64,000 nucleotides of DNA from Rhodovulum steppense (GCF_004339675.1 NZ_SLVM01000001.1:1-64000); one strand, 5' to 3'. Positions 24,633 to 35,434 are shown, counted from the stretch's first letter. Translations and numbers: made by a program. The notes: a model not told the origin generated them from the letters alone.

Positions 24633-25201
24633 CAGGCCGCACCCGGCGCCGGCAGGGGCCAGACGCCCAGCCACATGTGAACGCCAAGGATCACCAGATA
24701 CAGCACCACGGAAATCACCCCCAGCTTGATGTCCCCCGCCAGGCTGCCGCCCCGCCAGGTCGTCACCGGCTCCTTCGCGTTGATCAGCACCACTTCGGCA
24801 ATCGCCCAGAGCAGCAACCCGCCGAACAGCACGATGGACGCCAGATCGCCATTCACCAGCAGATGCGCCACCGACCAGGTCATCACGCCGTAAAGCATCG
24901 GGTGGCGGAAAAGCTGCCGCGCCCGGCTCTTGGAATTGCCAAGGCCAAAGAACACCACCGCCAGCAGCATCAGCGTGTTGTTCAGATGCACCATGAACCC
25001 GGGCGTCTGGTAGATCTCGGGCGCGGTATTGCCGCGATAGCCCATCACCATCAGCACCACCGACAGCACCAGCGGCACCGCAAAGAACGCCTTGGACGCC
25101 GCGCCGAAGCGGTCGTCCAGCGCCGCGCGCGGGCCGGGGAACAGCCGCTTGAACAGATGGGCAAAGCTCCAGAGCAGAACACCGAGGATAAGCAGGGTCA
25201 T
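24632..25201 (-). CDS. NnrU family membrane protein
   Basis: 189 residues, five to six membrane segments (MTLLILGVLLWSFAHLFKRL; AFFAVPLVLSVVLMVMGYRG; NTLMLLAVVFFGLG; SIVLFGGLLLWAIAEVVLI; VISVVLYLVILGVHMWLG). The pattern HPMLYGVMTWSVAHLLVNGD is the NnrU signature. NnrU was linked to nitric-oxide reduction in denitrifiers, but here it is part of the mcl2-mch operon, so that role is doubtful. The start overlaps the mcl2 stop by 4 bp (ATGA). Confidence 0.92.
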   Translation of the reverse strand: MTLLILGVLLWSFAHLFKRLFPGPRAALDDRFGAASKAFFAVPLVLSVVLMVMGYRGNTAPEIYQTPGFMVHLNNTLMLLAVVFFGLGNSKSRARQLFRHPMLYGVMTWSVAHLLVNGDLASIVLFGGLLLWAIAEVVLINAKEPVTTWRGGSLAGDIKLGVISVVLYLVILGVHMWLGVWPLPAPGAA

Positions 25202-26058
25202 GTCACGGCCTCCAGTTGCGCGATCGCCGCCGCCTTGGCGAGCGTTTGTCGTGCCGTGACGATATGCAGATTCTCGACGATGCGGCCATCCACAACGGCG
25301 ATCCCCATCCCGTTGCGCCGCGCCTCGTCGAAGGCGGCGATATGGCGGCGCGACAGTTCGATCTCGGCCATGGTCGGCGCAAAGACCGCATTGGCCGCGG
25401 CGATCTGTCCGGGGTGGATCAGGCTCTTGCCGTCAAAGCCCAGGTCGCGGCCCTGCGCGCATTCCGCGCGCAGACCCTCCTCATCCTGAAAGGCGTTGTA
25501 GACCCCGTCGATGGCGACGATCCCATGCGCGCGCGCCGCCAGCAGGCACTGGCTGAGGCTGGTGACCAGCGGCAGGCGGTCGGCGCGCGGGCGGCAGCGC
25601 AATTCCTTGATCAGGTCGTTGGTGCCCATCACGAAGCCCCCGACCCGGGGATGCGTGGCCAGCGCATCCGCGTTCAGCACGCCGCGCGGGGTCTCCATCA
25701 TCGCCCAGACCTCCACCCCTGGGATCGCATCGCCCAGCGCATCCAGTTGCGCCGTGGTCTCGACCTTGGGCAGCAGCATCGCCTGCGCGCCGGTCCCGCG
25801 CATCGCGGTCACGTCATCGGCGCCCCATTCGGTATCCAGCCCGTTGACCCGCACGATCAGGAAGCGCGGCCCGAAGCCGCCCTCGCGCAGCGCCGCGGCC
25901 AGCAGGTCGCGCGCGGCGCGCTTTTCCTCGGGGGCGACGGCATCCTCCAGATCGAAGATGATCGCATCGGCGGGCAGCGTCCGGGCCTTGTCCAGCGCCC
26001 GCGCCTTGGAGGCCGGAATATAGAGAACGGAACGGAACGGGCGGGCACGCGGGTCCAT
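25198..26058 (-). CDS. mcl2: (3S)-malyl-CoA thioesterase-like CitE family enzyme
   Basis: 286 residues. CitE/HpcH TIM-barrel pattern: RSVLYIPASKARALDKART, AIIFDLEDAVAPEEKRAARD with the metal-binding acidic residues, FLIVRVNGLDT, VWAMMETPRGVLNADAL and GFDGKSLIHPGQIAAANAVF. Location next to nnrU and mch and its length match Mcl2 of R. sphaeroides, which hydrolyses (3S)-malyl-CoA to malate and CoA in the ethylmalonyl-CoA pathway. A malyl-CoA/beta-methylmalyl-CoA lyase (Mcl1) function cannot be excluded from sequence alone. The start at 26058 has GGGGAGAA upstream. Confidence 0.85.
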   Translation of the reverse strand: MDPRARPFRSVLYIPASKARALDKARTLPADAIIFDLEDAVAPEEKRAARDLLAAALREGGFGPRFLIVRVNGLDTEWGADDVTAMRGTGAQAMLLPKVETTAQLDALGDAIPGVEVWAMMETPRGVLNADALATHPRVGGFVMGTNDLIKELRCRPRADRLPLVTSLSQCLLAARAHGIVAIDGVYNAFQDEEGLRAECAQGRDLGFDGKSLIHPGQIAAANAVFAPTMAEIELSRRHIAAFDEARRNGMGIAVVDGRIVENLHIVTARQTLAKAAAIAQLEAVT

Positions 26059-26152
26059 TGATTCTCCCCTTGGGTCATTTTGTTGCGCCAATCACCATAG
26101 GCGGGACATATTCCGCAACCCCTTTCATGCCGCATCGCAGAAAAATCTTGCG

Positions 26153-26163
26153 CTGCGACGCAG
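26153..26163. promoter_or_regulatory. PhaR-like site CTGC-GAC-GCAG
   Basis: CTGCGACGCAG lies about 95 bp before the mcl2 start and 83 bp before the divergent 26246 gene. CTGC-N3-GCAG is the reported R. sphaeroides PhaR site. By base composition a few chance matches are expected in 64 kb, so the call rests on its intergenic position. Confidence 0.3.
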
Positions 26164-26245
26164 AGCAGCGCGCGCTGCCATCAGGCTTTGTTGCGCATTC
26201 CCCTTCAGGCTCGGCGCGACAGCCACCCCGAACGGAGCCTTCGCC

Positions 26246-26554
26246 ATGACCCGCCCCCTCGCGCTTGCCGCGCTTCTGCTCGCCCTGCCCCTCCCGCTTC
26301 AGGCCCAGGCCGAAAATGCCCGCCAATGCGCCCCACGCGAGGCGCTGATCGCGCTTCTGGCCGACCGCTACGGCGAGTCGCGCCAGGCCCTGGGACTGGC
26401 CGCCAACAACGCGGTGGTCGAGATCTTCGCCAATCCCGAGACCGGCAGCTGGACGATCACCGGCACCCTGCCCTCGGGCGTGAGCTGCCTGATCGCCAGC
26501 GGCGAGGCCTGGCAGGCGCTGGCCGAAAGCCTGATCCAGGGCGAAGGCGCCTGA
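26246..26554 (+). CDS. Secreted hypothetical protein
   Basis: 102 residues. A hydrophobic signal peptide (MTRPLALAALLLALPLPLQA then QAEN) is followed by a small domain: CAPREALIALLADRYGESRQ, ALGLAANNAVVEIFANPETG, SWTITGTLPSGVSCLIASGE. Two cysteines (QCAPRE, SCLIAS) may form a disulfide in the periplasm. I know similar short proteins in Rhodobacterales but not a function. It lies between the divergent mcl2 operon and mdh. GC-rich hairpin sequence follows the stop. Confidence 0.75.
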   Translation: MTRPLALAALLLALPLPLQAQAENARQCAPREALIALLADRYGESRQALGLAANNAVVEIFANPETGSWTITGTLPSGVSCLIASGEAWQALAESLIQGEGA

Positions 26555-27754
<1,200 letters not shown>

Positions 27755-27771
27755 CGGCCGGGCGGAAAACG

Positions 27772-27808
27772 GTTTGTGATCACACCTTTCCAAGGTGTGA
27801 TCACAAAC
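27772..27808. promoter_or_regulatory. Paired operator-like palindromes upstream of sucC forming a perfect 17-bp stem
   Basis: GTTTGTGATCACACCTT (27772-27788) and AAGGTGTGATCACAAAC (27792-27808) are exact reverse complements around TCC. Each arm contains TGTGATCACA, itself a palindrome. The core centres are 21 bp apart. No T-run follows on either strand, so this is not a standard terminator. It lies 104 bp before the sucC ATG. Confidence 0.6.
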
Positions 27809-27865
27809 ACCGAAAACTTCGCGAAATCCCGCCGATCCCGGCCGAAAACCATTTCGTCGCACCCT

Positions 27866-27905
27866 GTTCCATGCTTAGAGATCTGGAAATCGACAAGCAT
27901 GGGAC
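27866..27905 (+). promoter_or_regulatory. Leader hairpin overlapping the sucC ribosome binding site
   Basis: GTTCCATGCTT (27866-27876) pairs with AAGCATGGGAC (27895-27905), 11 pairs with one G-U, around an 18-base loop. The 3' arm contains GGGAC, the best Shine-Dalgarno candidate for sucC (ATG at 27912). Translation control is inference. Confidence 0.4.
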
Positions 27906-27911
27906 AGCGTG

Positions 27912-29105
27912 ATGAACATCCACGAATATCAGGCCAAGGCCCTCCTGCGCAGCTATGGCGCGCCGGTGTCCAAGGGCCATGTCGTCACCCGCGCCGAAGA
28001 GGCCAAGACCATCGCGGGCGAGGTTGACGGCCCGCTCTGGGTGGTCAAGGCGCAGATCCACGCGGGTGGCCGCGGCAAGGGCCATTTCCTCGAACCCGAG
28101 GCGGGCGAAAAGGGCGGCGTCCGGCTGGCCCGCTCGGTCGGCGAGGCCGCGGAAGAGGCCCGCAAGATGCTGGGCCGCACGCTGGTCACCCACCAGACCG
28201 GCCCCGCGGGCAAGCAGGTCAGCCGCGTCTATATCGAGGCGGGTTCGGACATCGCGCGCGAACTCTATCTCGCCATGCTGATCGACCGGCAATCCTCGCG
28301 CATCGCCTTCGTCTGCTCGACCGAGGGCGGCATGGATATCGAGGAGGTGGCGGCCAGGACCCCCGACCGCATCCTGTCCTTCACCATCGACCCCGTGACC
28401 GGCTACCAGCCCTGGCATGGCCGCCGCGTCGCCTTTGCCCTCGGCCTCGAAGGCAAGCAGATCCGGCAATGCTCGACGCTGCTGGGCCAGCTTTACAAGC
28501 TGTTCCTGGAACGCGACTGCGAGATGATCGAGATCAACCCCCTGATCGTCACCGATACCGGCGACCTGAAATGCCTCGACGCCAAGTTCGCCTTCGATTC
28601 CAACGCGCTCTACCGGCAGGAGGACGTCCTGTCGCTCCGCGACGAGACCGAGGAGGACCCCAAGGAACTCGCCGCCTCGAAATACGACCTGAACTACATC
28701 GCGCTCGATGGCGAGATCGGCTGCATGGTCAATGGCGCCGGGCTGGCGATGGCGACCATGGACATCATCAAGCTCTACGGCGCGGAGCCCGCCAATTTCC
28801 TCGACGTGGGCGGCGGCGCGACCAAGGAAAAGGTGACCGAGGCGTTCAAGATCATCACCTCCGACCCGAACGTGAAGGGGATCCTCGTGAACATCTTCGG
28901 CGGCATCATGCGCTGCGACGTGATCGCCGAAGGCGTGGTCGAAGCCGTCCGCGAGGTCGGCCTGAAAGTGCCGCTGGTGGTCCGCCTCGAAGGCACCAAT
29001 GTCGAGAAGGGCAAGGAGATCCTCAACAGCTCCGGCCTCGACGTGATCGCGGCGGACGACCTGTCGGATGCGGCCGAGAAGATCGTGAAGGCGGTGAAGG
29101 GGTAA
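27912..29105 (+). CDS. sucC: Succinyl-CoA synthetase beta subunit (ADP-forming type)
   Basis: 397 residues. Standard N-terminus [22 protein letters not shown]-grasp segment [39 protein letters not shown] and the CoA-ligase region [20 protein letters not shown]. With SucD it makes succinate and ATP/GTP from succinyl-CoA. The ATG at 27912 is preferred to the GTG immediately upstream. The usual sucC-sucD coupling is broken here: 649 bp with a sucD-start remnant and a secreted-protein gene separate them. Confidence 0.97.
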   Translation: MNIHEYQAKALLRSYGAPVSKGHVVTRAEEAKTIAGEVDGPLWVVKAQIHAGGRGKGHFLEPEAGEKGGVRLARSVGEAAEEARKMLGRTLVTHQTGPAGKQVSRVYIEAGSDIARELYLAMLIDRQSSRIAFVCSTEGGMDIEEVAARTPDRILSFTIDPVTGYQPWHGRRVAFALGLEGKQIRQCSTLLGQLYKLFLERDCEMIEINPLIVTDTGDLKCLDAKFAFDSNALYRQEDVLSLRDETEEDPKELAASKYDLNYIALDGEIGCMVNGAGLAMATMDIIKLYGAEPANFLDVGGGATKEKVTEAFKIITSDPNVKGILVNIFGGIMRCDVIAEGVVEAVREVGLKVPLVVRLEGTNVEKGKEILNSSGLDVIAADDLSDAAEKIVKAVKG

Positions 29106-29110
29106 GGCGG

Positions 29111-29191
29111 ATGGCCATTCTCATCGACGAAAACACCAAACTCATCCCCCCACTCCTCACCGCCCCGGTGATCGCGATGGCCGGAGTCTAG
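29111..29191 (+). pseudogene. Truncated copy of the sucD 5' end (26 codons)
   Basis: An ATG 5 bp after the sucC stop opens a 26-residue frame that begins MAILIDENTKLI and ends at TAG 29189-29191. The real sucD (29755) begins [12 protein letters not shown]. The first 36 bases of the two match at 31 positions, after which similarity stops. This looks like the original sucD start left in place when the region between sucC and sucD was rearranged, or a partial duplication of it. The short frame stops 4 bases before the next start codon and could couple its translation. Confidence 0.8.
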
Positions 29192-29195
29192 ACCG

Positions 29196-29738
29196 ATGCG
29201 GGGCCGGGGCAGTCAGGTTTCGCCTTGCGCCGCACTTCTGGCGGCGGCCCTGGTCGGCTCTCCGGCCGTGGCGCAAAGCTATGAGGAGGCCGTGCGCGCC
29301 AATCTGGCGCTGGTGCTGGAGATCTGCATCCAGGGCAGCGATGCGCTTGAATGGGCCGCCGCCTTCCAGACCGCCGGGTTCATCCCCTCGCAACGGGTGC
29401 ATCCCGAATATGGCCCCGTCCCGATCTTTCTTGCGCCGGCCGATACGGTGGTGACGGAAATCCACGATGAACGGTTCGGATCCGGCAGTTGCATCGCACA
29501 GACCCGCCACATGGGCCTGAACGAAGCGATCCCCTTCGTGGGCGCCTTCGTCACGCAACGCTACGCCGGTCCCGGCGGATTCGAGCGCGACACCCACAAC
29601 CCCGACAATCCCTGCGCGGGATATCTCATGCCGTTTTCCGAACACAGCGCCATGTGGCTCAGCTTCGACAGCGCCGACCAGCCGGGCGCCTGTGTCGAGG
29701 ATGGCACCGCCCGGATGACCGTGTCCGGCCCAACTTGA
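29196..29738 (+). CDS. Secreted hypothetical protein inserted between sucC and sucD
   Basis: 180 residues. The signal peptide ([20 protein letters not shown] then GSPAVAQ) indicates export. The mature domain has cysteines in LEICIQG, GSCIAQT, NPCAGYL and GACVEDG and a Gly/Pro-rich middle ([19 protein letters not shown]). No family is recognised. There is no strong Shine-Dalgarno sequence; the start is 4 bases after the stop of the sucD-start remnant, so it may be translated by coupling. Its presence inside the sucCD operon would make its expression follow the TCA cycle. GC is slightly lower than neighbours. Confidence 0.75.
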   Translation: MRGRGSQVSPCAALLAAALVGSPAVAQSYEEAVRANLALVLEICIQGSDALEWAAAFQTAGFIPSQRVHPEYGPVPIFLAPADTVVTEIHDERFGSGSCIAQTRHMGLNEAIPFVGAFVTQRYAGPGGFERDTHNPDNPCAGYLMPFSEHSAMWLSFDSADQPGACVEDGTARMTVSGPT

Positions 29739-29754
29739 CAACGAAGGAACAAAG

Positions 29755-30639
29755 ATGGCCGTTCTCGTCGACGAAAACACCAAGGTGATCTGCCAGGGCT
29801 TCACCGGCTCGCAGGGCACCTTCCACTCCGAACAGGCGATCGCCTATGGCACGCGGATGGTCGGCGGCGTCACGCCGGGCAAGGGCGGGCAGAAGCATCT
29901 CGACCTGCCGGTCTTCGATTCCTGCCACGAGGCGGTGGCCAAGACCGGGGCGAATGCCACGGTGATCTACGTCCCGCCGCCCTTCGCCGCCGACTCGATC
30001 CTCGAAGCCATCGACGCCAGGATCCCGCTGATCGTCTGCATCACCGAGGGCATCCCCGTGCTGGACATGATGACCGTCAAGCGCGCGCTCGAAGGGTCGG
30101 ATTCGGTGCTGATCGGGCCGAACTGCCCCGGCGTCATCACGCCCGAGGCCTGCAAGATCGGCATCATGCCCGGCCATATCCACCGCCGCGGCTCCGTCGG
30201 CGTCGTCTCGCGCTCGGGCACGCTGACCTACGAGGCGGTCAAGCAGACCACCGATGTGGGCCTCGGCCAGTCCACCTGCGTCGGCATCGGCGGCGACCCG
30301 ATCAAGGGGACCGAGCATATCGACGTCCTCGAATGGTTCCTCGCCGATGACGAAACCCAAGCGATCATCATGATCGGCGAGATCGGCGGCTCGGCCGAGG
30401 AAGAAGCCGCCCAGTTCCTGCGCGACGAGGCAAAGAAGGGCCGCAGGAAACCCGTCGCGGGCTTCATCGCGGGCCGCACCGCGCCTCCGGGTCGGCGGAT
30501 GGGCCATGCCGGCGCCATCGTCGCCGGCGGCAAGGGCGGCGCCGAGGACAAGATCGACGCGATGAAATCCGCCGGTGTCATCGTGGCCGACAGCCCCGCC
30601 CGCCTTGGCGAGGCGGTGCTGGCCGCCATGAAGGCATGA
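29755..30639 (+). CDS. sucD: Succinyl-CoA synthetase alpha subunit
   Basis: 294 residues. N-terminal CoA-binding Rossmann region [59 protein letters not shown] and the phosphohistidine motif [20 protein letters not shown]. Works with SucC. AAGGAACAAAG precedes the ATG. The sequence is complete, so the 29111 remnant is the redundant copy. Confidence 0.97.
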   Translation: MAVLVDENTKVICQGFTGSQGTFHSEQAIAYGTRMVGGVTPGKGGQKHLDLPVFDSCHEAVAKTGANATVIYVPPPFAADSILEAIDARIPLIVCITEGIPVLDMMTVKRALEGSDSVLIGPNCPGVITPEACKIGIMPGHIHRRGSVGVVSRSGTLTYEAVKQTTDVGLGQSTCVGIGGDPIKGTEHIDVLEWFLADDETQAIIMIGEIGGSAEEEAAQFLRDEAKKGRRKPVAGFIAGRTAPPGRRMGHAGAIVAGGKGGAEDKIDAMKSAGVIVADSPARLGEAVLAAMKA

Positions 30640-30650
30640 TCTGACGACCT

Positions 30651-30688
30651 GCGTCCGGCCGCGGGGCGGGAACCCCCCGGCCAGACGC
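30651..30688 (+). repeat. Intergenic hairpin between sucD and sucA
   Basis: GCGTC (30651-30655), GGCC (30657-30660) and GCGGGG (30661-30666) pair with CCCCCCG, GGCC and GACGC up to 30688, with two mismatches and a 6-base loop. No T-run follows. It could stabilise the sucCD message or attenuate read-through into sucA. Confidence 0.45.
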
Positions 30689-30713
30689 CGCACGACCCCC
30701 GAGGGAGGACCCC

Positions 30714-33686
30714 ATGACCGAGCAGAGCCCCAATTCGACCTTCCACGCCTCGTCCTTCCTGCAAGGGCATAATGCCGAGTATGTGGAACAGCTTTACGCC
30801 CGCTACGCCAACGACCCCGACACTGTCGACGAGCAATGGCGCCGCTTCTTCGCGGACCTGGGCGATGACGAGGTCTCGGTCAAGCGCGAGGCGGCGGGGC
30901 CAAGCTGGGCGCGCCGCGACTGGCCGCCCGCGCCCAATGACGACCTGACCGCCGCGCTGGATGGCCAATGGCCCGGCCTGCCCCCGGTCAGCGAGGCCCG
31001 CGCCGCCGAGGACAAGATCCGCGAAAAGGCCGAGGCACAGGGCGTCAAGGTCACCGATGACGAGATCAAGCGCGCGGTGCTCGACTCGATCCGGGCGCTG
31101 ATGCTGATCCGGGCCTACCGGATCCGCGGCCATCTGGTCGCCGATCTGGACCCGCTGGGCCTCAGGAACGACACCCCCCATCCCGAGCTTGACCCCGCCT
31201 CCTACGGCTTCACCGATGCCGACATGGACCGGCCCATCTTCATCGACAACGTGCTGGGGCTTCAGGTCGCCGCGCTGCGCGAGATCCTCGCCATCGTGAA
31301 ACGCACCTATTGCGGCACCTTCGCGCTGCAATACATGCACATCTCCGACCCCGAGCAATCCGCCTGGCTCAAGGAACGGATCGAGGGCTACGGCAAGGAA
31401 ATCAAGTTCACCCGCGAAGGCCGCCGCGCGATCCTGAACAAGCTGGTCGAGGCCGAGGGCTTCGAGAAGTTCCTGCATGTGAAATACATGGGCACCAAGC
31501 GGTTCGGCCTTGACGGCGGCGAGGCGCTGATCCCGGCGATGGAACAGATCATCAAGCGCGGCGGCGCGCTGGGGGTCCGGGAAATCGCCATCGGCATGCC
31601 GCACCGGGGCCGCCTGTCGGTTCTGGCCAATGTGATGGGCAAACCCTATCGCGCGATCTTCCACGAATTCCAGGGCGGCAGCTTCAAGCCCGAGGATGTG
31701 GACGGTTCGGGCGACGTGAAATACCACCTTGGCGCGTCAAGCGACCGGGAATTCGACGGCAACGTGGTGCACCTGTCGCTGACCGCGAATCCCAGCCACC
31801 TGGAGGCCGTGAACCCCGTGGTGCTGGGCAAGACGCGCGCCAAGCAGGAACAGGCGAATGACCGCGAACGCAAGACCGTCCTGCCGCTGCTGCTGCATGG
31901 CGATGCGGCCTTTGCCGGTCAGGGCGTCGTGGCGGAATGTTTCGGCATGTCGGGTCTGGTCGGCCATCGCACCGGCGGCACGATCCATATCGTCGTGAAC
32001 AACCAGATCGGCTTTACCACCGCGCCGCATTTCAGCCGGTCCAGCCCCTATCCCACCGATATCGCGCTGATGGTCGAGGCGCCGATCTTCCACGTCAATG
32101 GCGACGACCCCGAGGCGGTGACCCATGCCGCCAAGGTCGCCATCGAGTTCCGCCAGAAATTCGGCAAGGACGTGGTGATCGACATGTTCTGCTATCGCCG
32201 CTTCGGCCATAACGAGGGGGATGAACCGATGTTCACCAACCCCCTGATGTATCAGAAGATCAAGAAGCACAAGACGACGCTGCAACTCTATACCGAACGT
32301 CTGGTCGCCGACGGGCTGATCCCCGAGGGCGAGATCGAGGACATGAAGGCCGCATTCCAGTCGCATCTGAACGAGGAATTCGAGGCCGGCAAGGAGTACA
32401 AGCCGAACAAGGCCGACTGGCTGGACGGCCGCTGGTCCCATATCAAGCGCGGCGGCGGCGACGATTACCAGCGCGGCGAGACCGCGATCTCCGAAGAGAC
32501 GATGCAGGAGATCGGCCAGGGCCTGACCACCGTGCCCGAGGGCGTCGACCTGCACAAGACGGTCGGCCGGTTGCTCGACGCCAAGCGCGAGATGTTCAGC
32601 TCCGGCAAGGGCTTCGACTGGGCCACCGCCGAGGCGCTGGCCTTCGGCAGCCTGCTGACCGAGGGCTACCCCGTGCGTCTGGCAGGCCAGGACTCGATCC
32701 GCGGCACCTTTTCCCAGCGCCATTCCGCGCTGATCGACCAGAACACCGAGGAACGCTATTTCCCGCTGAACCATATCCGCAAGGGCCAGGCGAAATACGA
32801 CGTCATCGACTCGATGCTGTCGGAATATGCCGTGCTGGGCTTCGAATACGGCTACAGCCTCGCCGAACCCAACGCCCTGGTCATGTGGGAGGCGCAATTC
32901 GGCGATTTCGCCAATGGCGCGCAGATCATGTTCGACCAGTTCATTTCCTCGGGCGAACGCAAGTGGCTGCGCATGTCGGGCCTTGTCGTCCTGCTGCCCC
33001 ATGGCTTCGAGGGTCAGGGCCCGGAACACAGTTCCGCCCGCCTCGAACGCTTCCTGCAGATGTCGGCCGAGGACAACTGGATCGTCGCCAATTGCTCGAC
33101 GCCCGCCAACTATTTCCACATCCTGCGCCGCCAGTTGCACCGCAGCTTCCGCAAGCCGCTGATCCTGATGACGCCGAAATCGCTTTTGCGCCACCGGCTG
33201 GCCGTGTCCGAGGCCAAGGCCTTCCTGACCGGCTCCTCCTTCCACCGGGTGCTCTGGGACGACGCCGAAACCCACCGCGCCTCGGACTTCAAGCTGAAAC
33301 CCGACGCCGAGATCCGCCGCGTCGTGCTCTGCTCCGGCAAGGTCTATTACGACCTTCTGGAAGAACGCGACGCCCGCGGGCTGGACGATGTCTACCTGCT
33401 GCGGATCGAACAGTTCTACCCCTTCCCGGCCCTCAGCCTGGTGAAGGAGCTTGAACGCTTCCACGACGCCGAAGTGGTCTGGTGCCAGGAAGAGCCCAAG
33501 AACCAGGGCGCCTGGTCCTTCATCGAGCCCAATCTCGAATGGGTGCTGACCCGCATCAACGCCCGCCACCACCGCCCGCATTATGTCGGCCGCCCCGCCG
33601 CCGCCTCGCCCGCCACCGGGCTCGCCAGCCAGCACAAGGCCCAACAAGCCGCGCTCGTCAACGACGCGCTCACCATCGAAGGGTGA
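30714..33686 (+). CDS. sucA: 2-oxoglutarate dehydrogenase E1 component
   Basis: 990 residues. Starts with the typical N-terminal [19 protein letters not shown] and DEQWRRFF. The core has [39 protein letters not shown] and [13 protein letters not shown]-type E1 signatures, the ThDP-binding [15 protein letters not shown] and NNQIGFTT, and SGTEHSSAR-like [14 protein letters not shown]. It decarboxylates 2-oxoglutarate and transfers succinyl to E2 lipoate. GGGAGG precedes the ATG. It ends 4 bp before sucB. Confidence 0.98.
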   Translation: MTEQSPNSTFHASSFLQGHNAEYVEQLYARYANDPDTVDEQWRRFFADLGDDEVSVKREAAGPSWARRDWPPAPNDDLTAALDGQWPGLPPVSEARAAEDKIREKAEAQGVKVTDDEIKRAVLDSIRALMLIRAYRIRGHLVADLDPLGLRNDTPHPELDPASYGFTDADMDRPIFIDNVLGLQVAALREILAIVKRTYCGTFALQYMHISDPEQSAWLKERIEGYGKEIKFTREGRRAILNKLVEAEGFEKFLHVKYMGTKRFGLDGGEALIPAMEQIIKRGGALGVREIAIGMPHRGRLSVLANVMGKPYRAIFHEFQGGSFKPEDVDGSGDVKYHLGASSDREFDGNVVHLSLTANPSHLEAVNPVVLGKTRAKQEQANDRERKTVLPLLLHGDAAFAGQGVVAECFGMSGLVGHRTGGTIHIVVNNQIGFTTAPHFSRSSPYPTDIALMVEAPIFHVNGDDPEAVTHAAKVAIEFRQKFGKDVVIDMFCYRRFGHNEGDEPMFTNPLMYQKIKKHKTTLQLYTERLVADGLIPEGEIEDMKAAFQSHLNEEFEAGKEYKPNKADWLDGRWSHIKRGGGDDYQRGETAISEETMQEIGQGLTTVPEGVDLHKTVGRLLDAKREMFSSGKGFDWATAEALAFGSLLTEGYPVRLAGQDSIRGTFSQRHSALIDQNTEERYFPLNHIRKGQAKYDVIDSMLSEYAVLGFEYGYSLAEPNALVMWEAQFGDFANGAQIMFDQFISSGERKWLRMSGLVVLLPHGFEGQGPEHSSARLERFLQMSAEDNWIVANCSTPANYFHILRRQLHRSFRKPLILMTPKSLLRHRLAVSEAKAFLTGSSFHRVLWDDAETHRASDFKLKPDAEIRRVVLCSGKVYYDLLEERDARGLDDVYLLRIEQFYPFPALSLVKELERFHDAEVVWCQEEPKNQGAWSFIEPNLEWVLTRINARHHRPHYVGRPAAASPATGLASQHKAQQAALVNDALTIEG

Positions 33687-33690
33687 TCCC

Positions 33691-35199
33691 ATGTCCACCG
33701 AAGTCCGCGTGCCCACCCTGGGCGAAAGCGTCACCGAAGCCACCGTCGCCACCTGGTTCAAGCAGCCCGGCGACACCGTCGCCGCCGACGAGATGCTGTG
33801 CGAGCTGGAAACCGACAAGGTGACGGTCGAGGTGCCCGCCCCCGCCGCCGGAACGCTGGGCGAGATCGTCGCCCCCGAGGGCGAGACCGTCTCGGTCGAC
33901 GCGCTGCTCGCCACCATCACCGAGGGCGCCGCGAAACCCGCCGCGGGCAAGGCCAAGGCCGCCCGGCCCGACGCCGCCCCCCAGGCCGCGCAGGACATCG
34001 CCGTCATGGTCCCCACCCTCGGCGAAAGCGTGGCCGAGGCGACCGTCTCGACCTGGTTCAAGGCCCAGGGCGACCATGTCGAGCGCGACGAGATCCTGTG
34101 CGAGCTGGAAACCGACAAGGTCTCGGTCGAGGTGCCCGCGCCTGCCGCCGGAACCCTTGGCGCGATCCTCGCCGCCGAGGGCACCACGGTCGCCGCGGGC
34201 GGCCAGCTGGCCACGCTGGTCGCGGGCGAAGGCGTCGCCGCATCCCCCACGCCCAAACCCGCCGCGGCGCCCGCCCCGACGACCGGCAAGGATATCGAAC
34301 ACGCCCCCTCGGCAAAGAAACTGATGGCCGAAAAGGGCCTCTCCCCCGATGCCGTGACCGGCTCCGGCCGCGACGGCCGCATCATGAAAGAGGATGTCAT
34401 GCGCGCCGCCGAGGCCCCGAAACCCGCGCCCCGCCCCGCCGCCGAACCGCCCAAACCCGCCCCCGACGCCGCCCGCGCCCCCATCCCGGCCGAGGATGCC
34501 GCGCGCGAGGAACGGGTGCGCATGACCCGCCTGCGCCAGACCATCGCGCGCCGTCTCAAGGACGCGCAGAACAGCGCGGCGATGCTGACCACCTATAACG
34601 AGATCGACATGTCCGGCGTCATGGCGCTGCGCAAGGAATACAAGGATCTCTTCGAAAAGAAGCACGGCGTCAAACTCGGCTTCATGTCCTTCTTCACCAA
34701 GGCCTGCTGCCACGCGCTCGCCGAAGTGCCCGAGGTCAATGCCGAGATCGACGGCACCGACATCGTCTACAAGCAATTCGTCCATATGGGCATCGCCGTC
34801 GGCACACCCTCGGGCCTCGTCGTGCCGGTGCTGCGCAATGCCCACGCCATGGGCTTCGCCGAGATCGAGAAACGCATCGCCGAACTCGGCATCCGCGCCC
34901 GCGACGGGAAACTGTCCATGGCCGAGATGCAGGGCGGCACCTTCACCATCTCGAATGGCGGGGTATACGGCTCGCTGATGTCCTCGCCGATCCTGAACCC
35001 GCCGCAATCGGGCATCCTCGGCATGCACAAGATCCAGGACCGCCCCGTGGTCGTCGCAGGCCAGATCGTCATCCGCCCGATGATGTATCTCGCGCTCAGC
35101 TACGACCACCGCATCGTGGACGGCAAGGGCGCGGTGACCTTCCTCGTGCGCGTGAAGGAGGCGCTGGAGGATCCGAGAAGGCTGTTGATGGATTTGTAA
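33691..35199 (+). CDS. sucB: 2-oxoglutarate dehydrogenase E2 with two lipoyl domains
   Basis: 502 residues, about 100 longer than the usual single-lipoyl E2. Two lipoyl domains are visible: both contain ELETDKV with the lipoylated Lys at residues 43 and 143, exactly 100 residues apart, separated by an Ala/Pro/Lys linker. A peripheral subunit-binding segment follows ([20 protein letters not shown] then [11 protein letters not shown]), then the catalytic acyltransferase domain ending with [17 protein letters not shown] (catalytic His and Asp). It transfers succinyl groups to CoA. The start at 33691 has AAGGGTGA upstream. Double-lipoyl OdhB proteins are known in Rhodobacterales. Confidence 0.97.
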   Translation: MSTEVRVPTLGESVTEATVATWFKQPGDTVAADEMLCELETDKVTVEVPAPAAGTLGEIVAPEGETVSVDALLATITEGAAKPAAGKAKAARPDAAPQAAQDIAVMVPTLGESVAEATVSTWFKAQGDHVERDEILCELETDKVSVEVPAPAAGTLGAILAAEGTTVAAGGQLATLVAGEGVAASPTPKPAAAPAPTTGKDIEHAPSAKKLMAEKGLSPDAVTGSGRDGRIMKEDVMRAAEAPKPAPRPAAEPPKPAPDAARAPIPAEDAAREERVRMTRLRQTIARRLKDAQNSAAMLTTYNEIDMSGVMALRKEYKDLFEKKHGVKLGFMSFFTKACCHALAEVPEVNAEIDGTDIVYKQFVHMGIAVGTPSGLVVPVLRNAHAMGFAEIEKRIAELGIRARDGKLSMAEMQGGTFTISNGGVYGSLMSSPILNPPQSGILGMHKIQDRPVVVAGQIVIRPMMYLALSYDHRIVDGKGAVTFLVRVKEALEDPRRLLMDL

Positions 35200-35215
35200 A
35201 AAGGGGAGTAAAATA

Positions 35216-35434
35216 ATGGAAACGTTCGCCTCATTCCTACCTATAATCCTATTAACTGTCATTTTTGTTGCCTTCGGGTGGCCAATGCTTAGGCGGAAAG
35301 GGCTGGCAAATACATACGTCGTTTTGCTTCTCATTCCCGTGGTCAATTATTTCTCCCTGATCTGGATAGCGAGCAAGCCAGACAAGGCCATACTTGATGA
35401 GCTAGCCGCATTGCGGGCCAAACTCGGCGGGTAA
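35216..35434 (+). CDS. Small membrane protein, low GC, probably acquired
   Basis: 72 residues. Two hydrophobic spans: ASFLPIILLTVIFVAFGWPM and TYVVLLLIPVVNYFSLIWIA, separated by a basic loop RRKGLAN, and a short acidic C-terminal helix ILDELAALRAKLGG. A strong AAGGGGAG lies before the ATG. Counted by hand its GC is about 49%, far below the surrounding 65-70%, with many A/T-ending codons. This indicates recent acquisition. No family is recognised. It sits between sucB and a MAPEG gene. Confidence 0.7.
   Translation: METFASFLPIILLTVIFVAFGWPMLRRKGLANTYVVLLLIPVVNYFSLIWIASKPDKAILDELAALRAKLGG

Noticed and set aside
33583-33690. Upstream extension of sucB to an ATG at 33583
   Set aside because: It lies inside sucA, is Pro/Arg-rich and lacks a ribosome binding site; [13 protein letters not shown] at 33691 is the standard start.
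31737-34592. 951-codon open frame antisense to sucA/sucB
   Set aside because: Low-complexity antisense translation opposite clear sucA and sucB.
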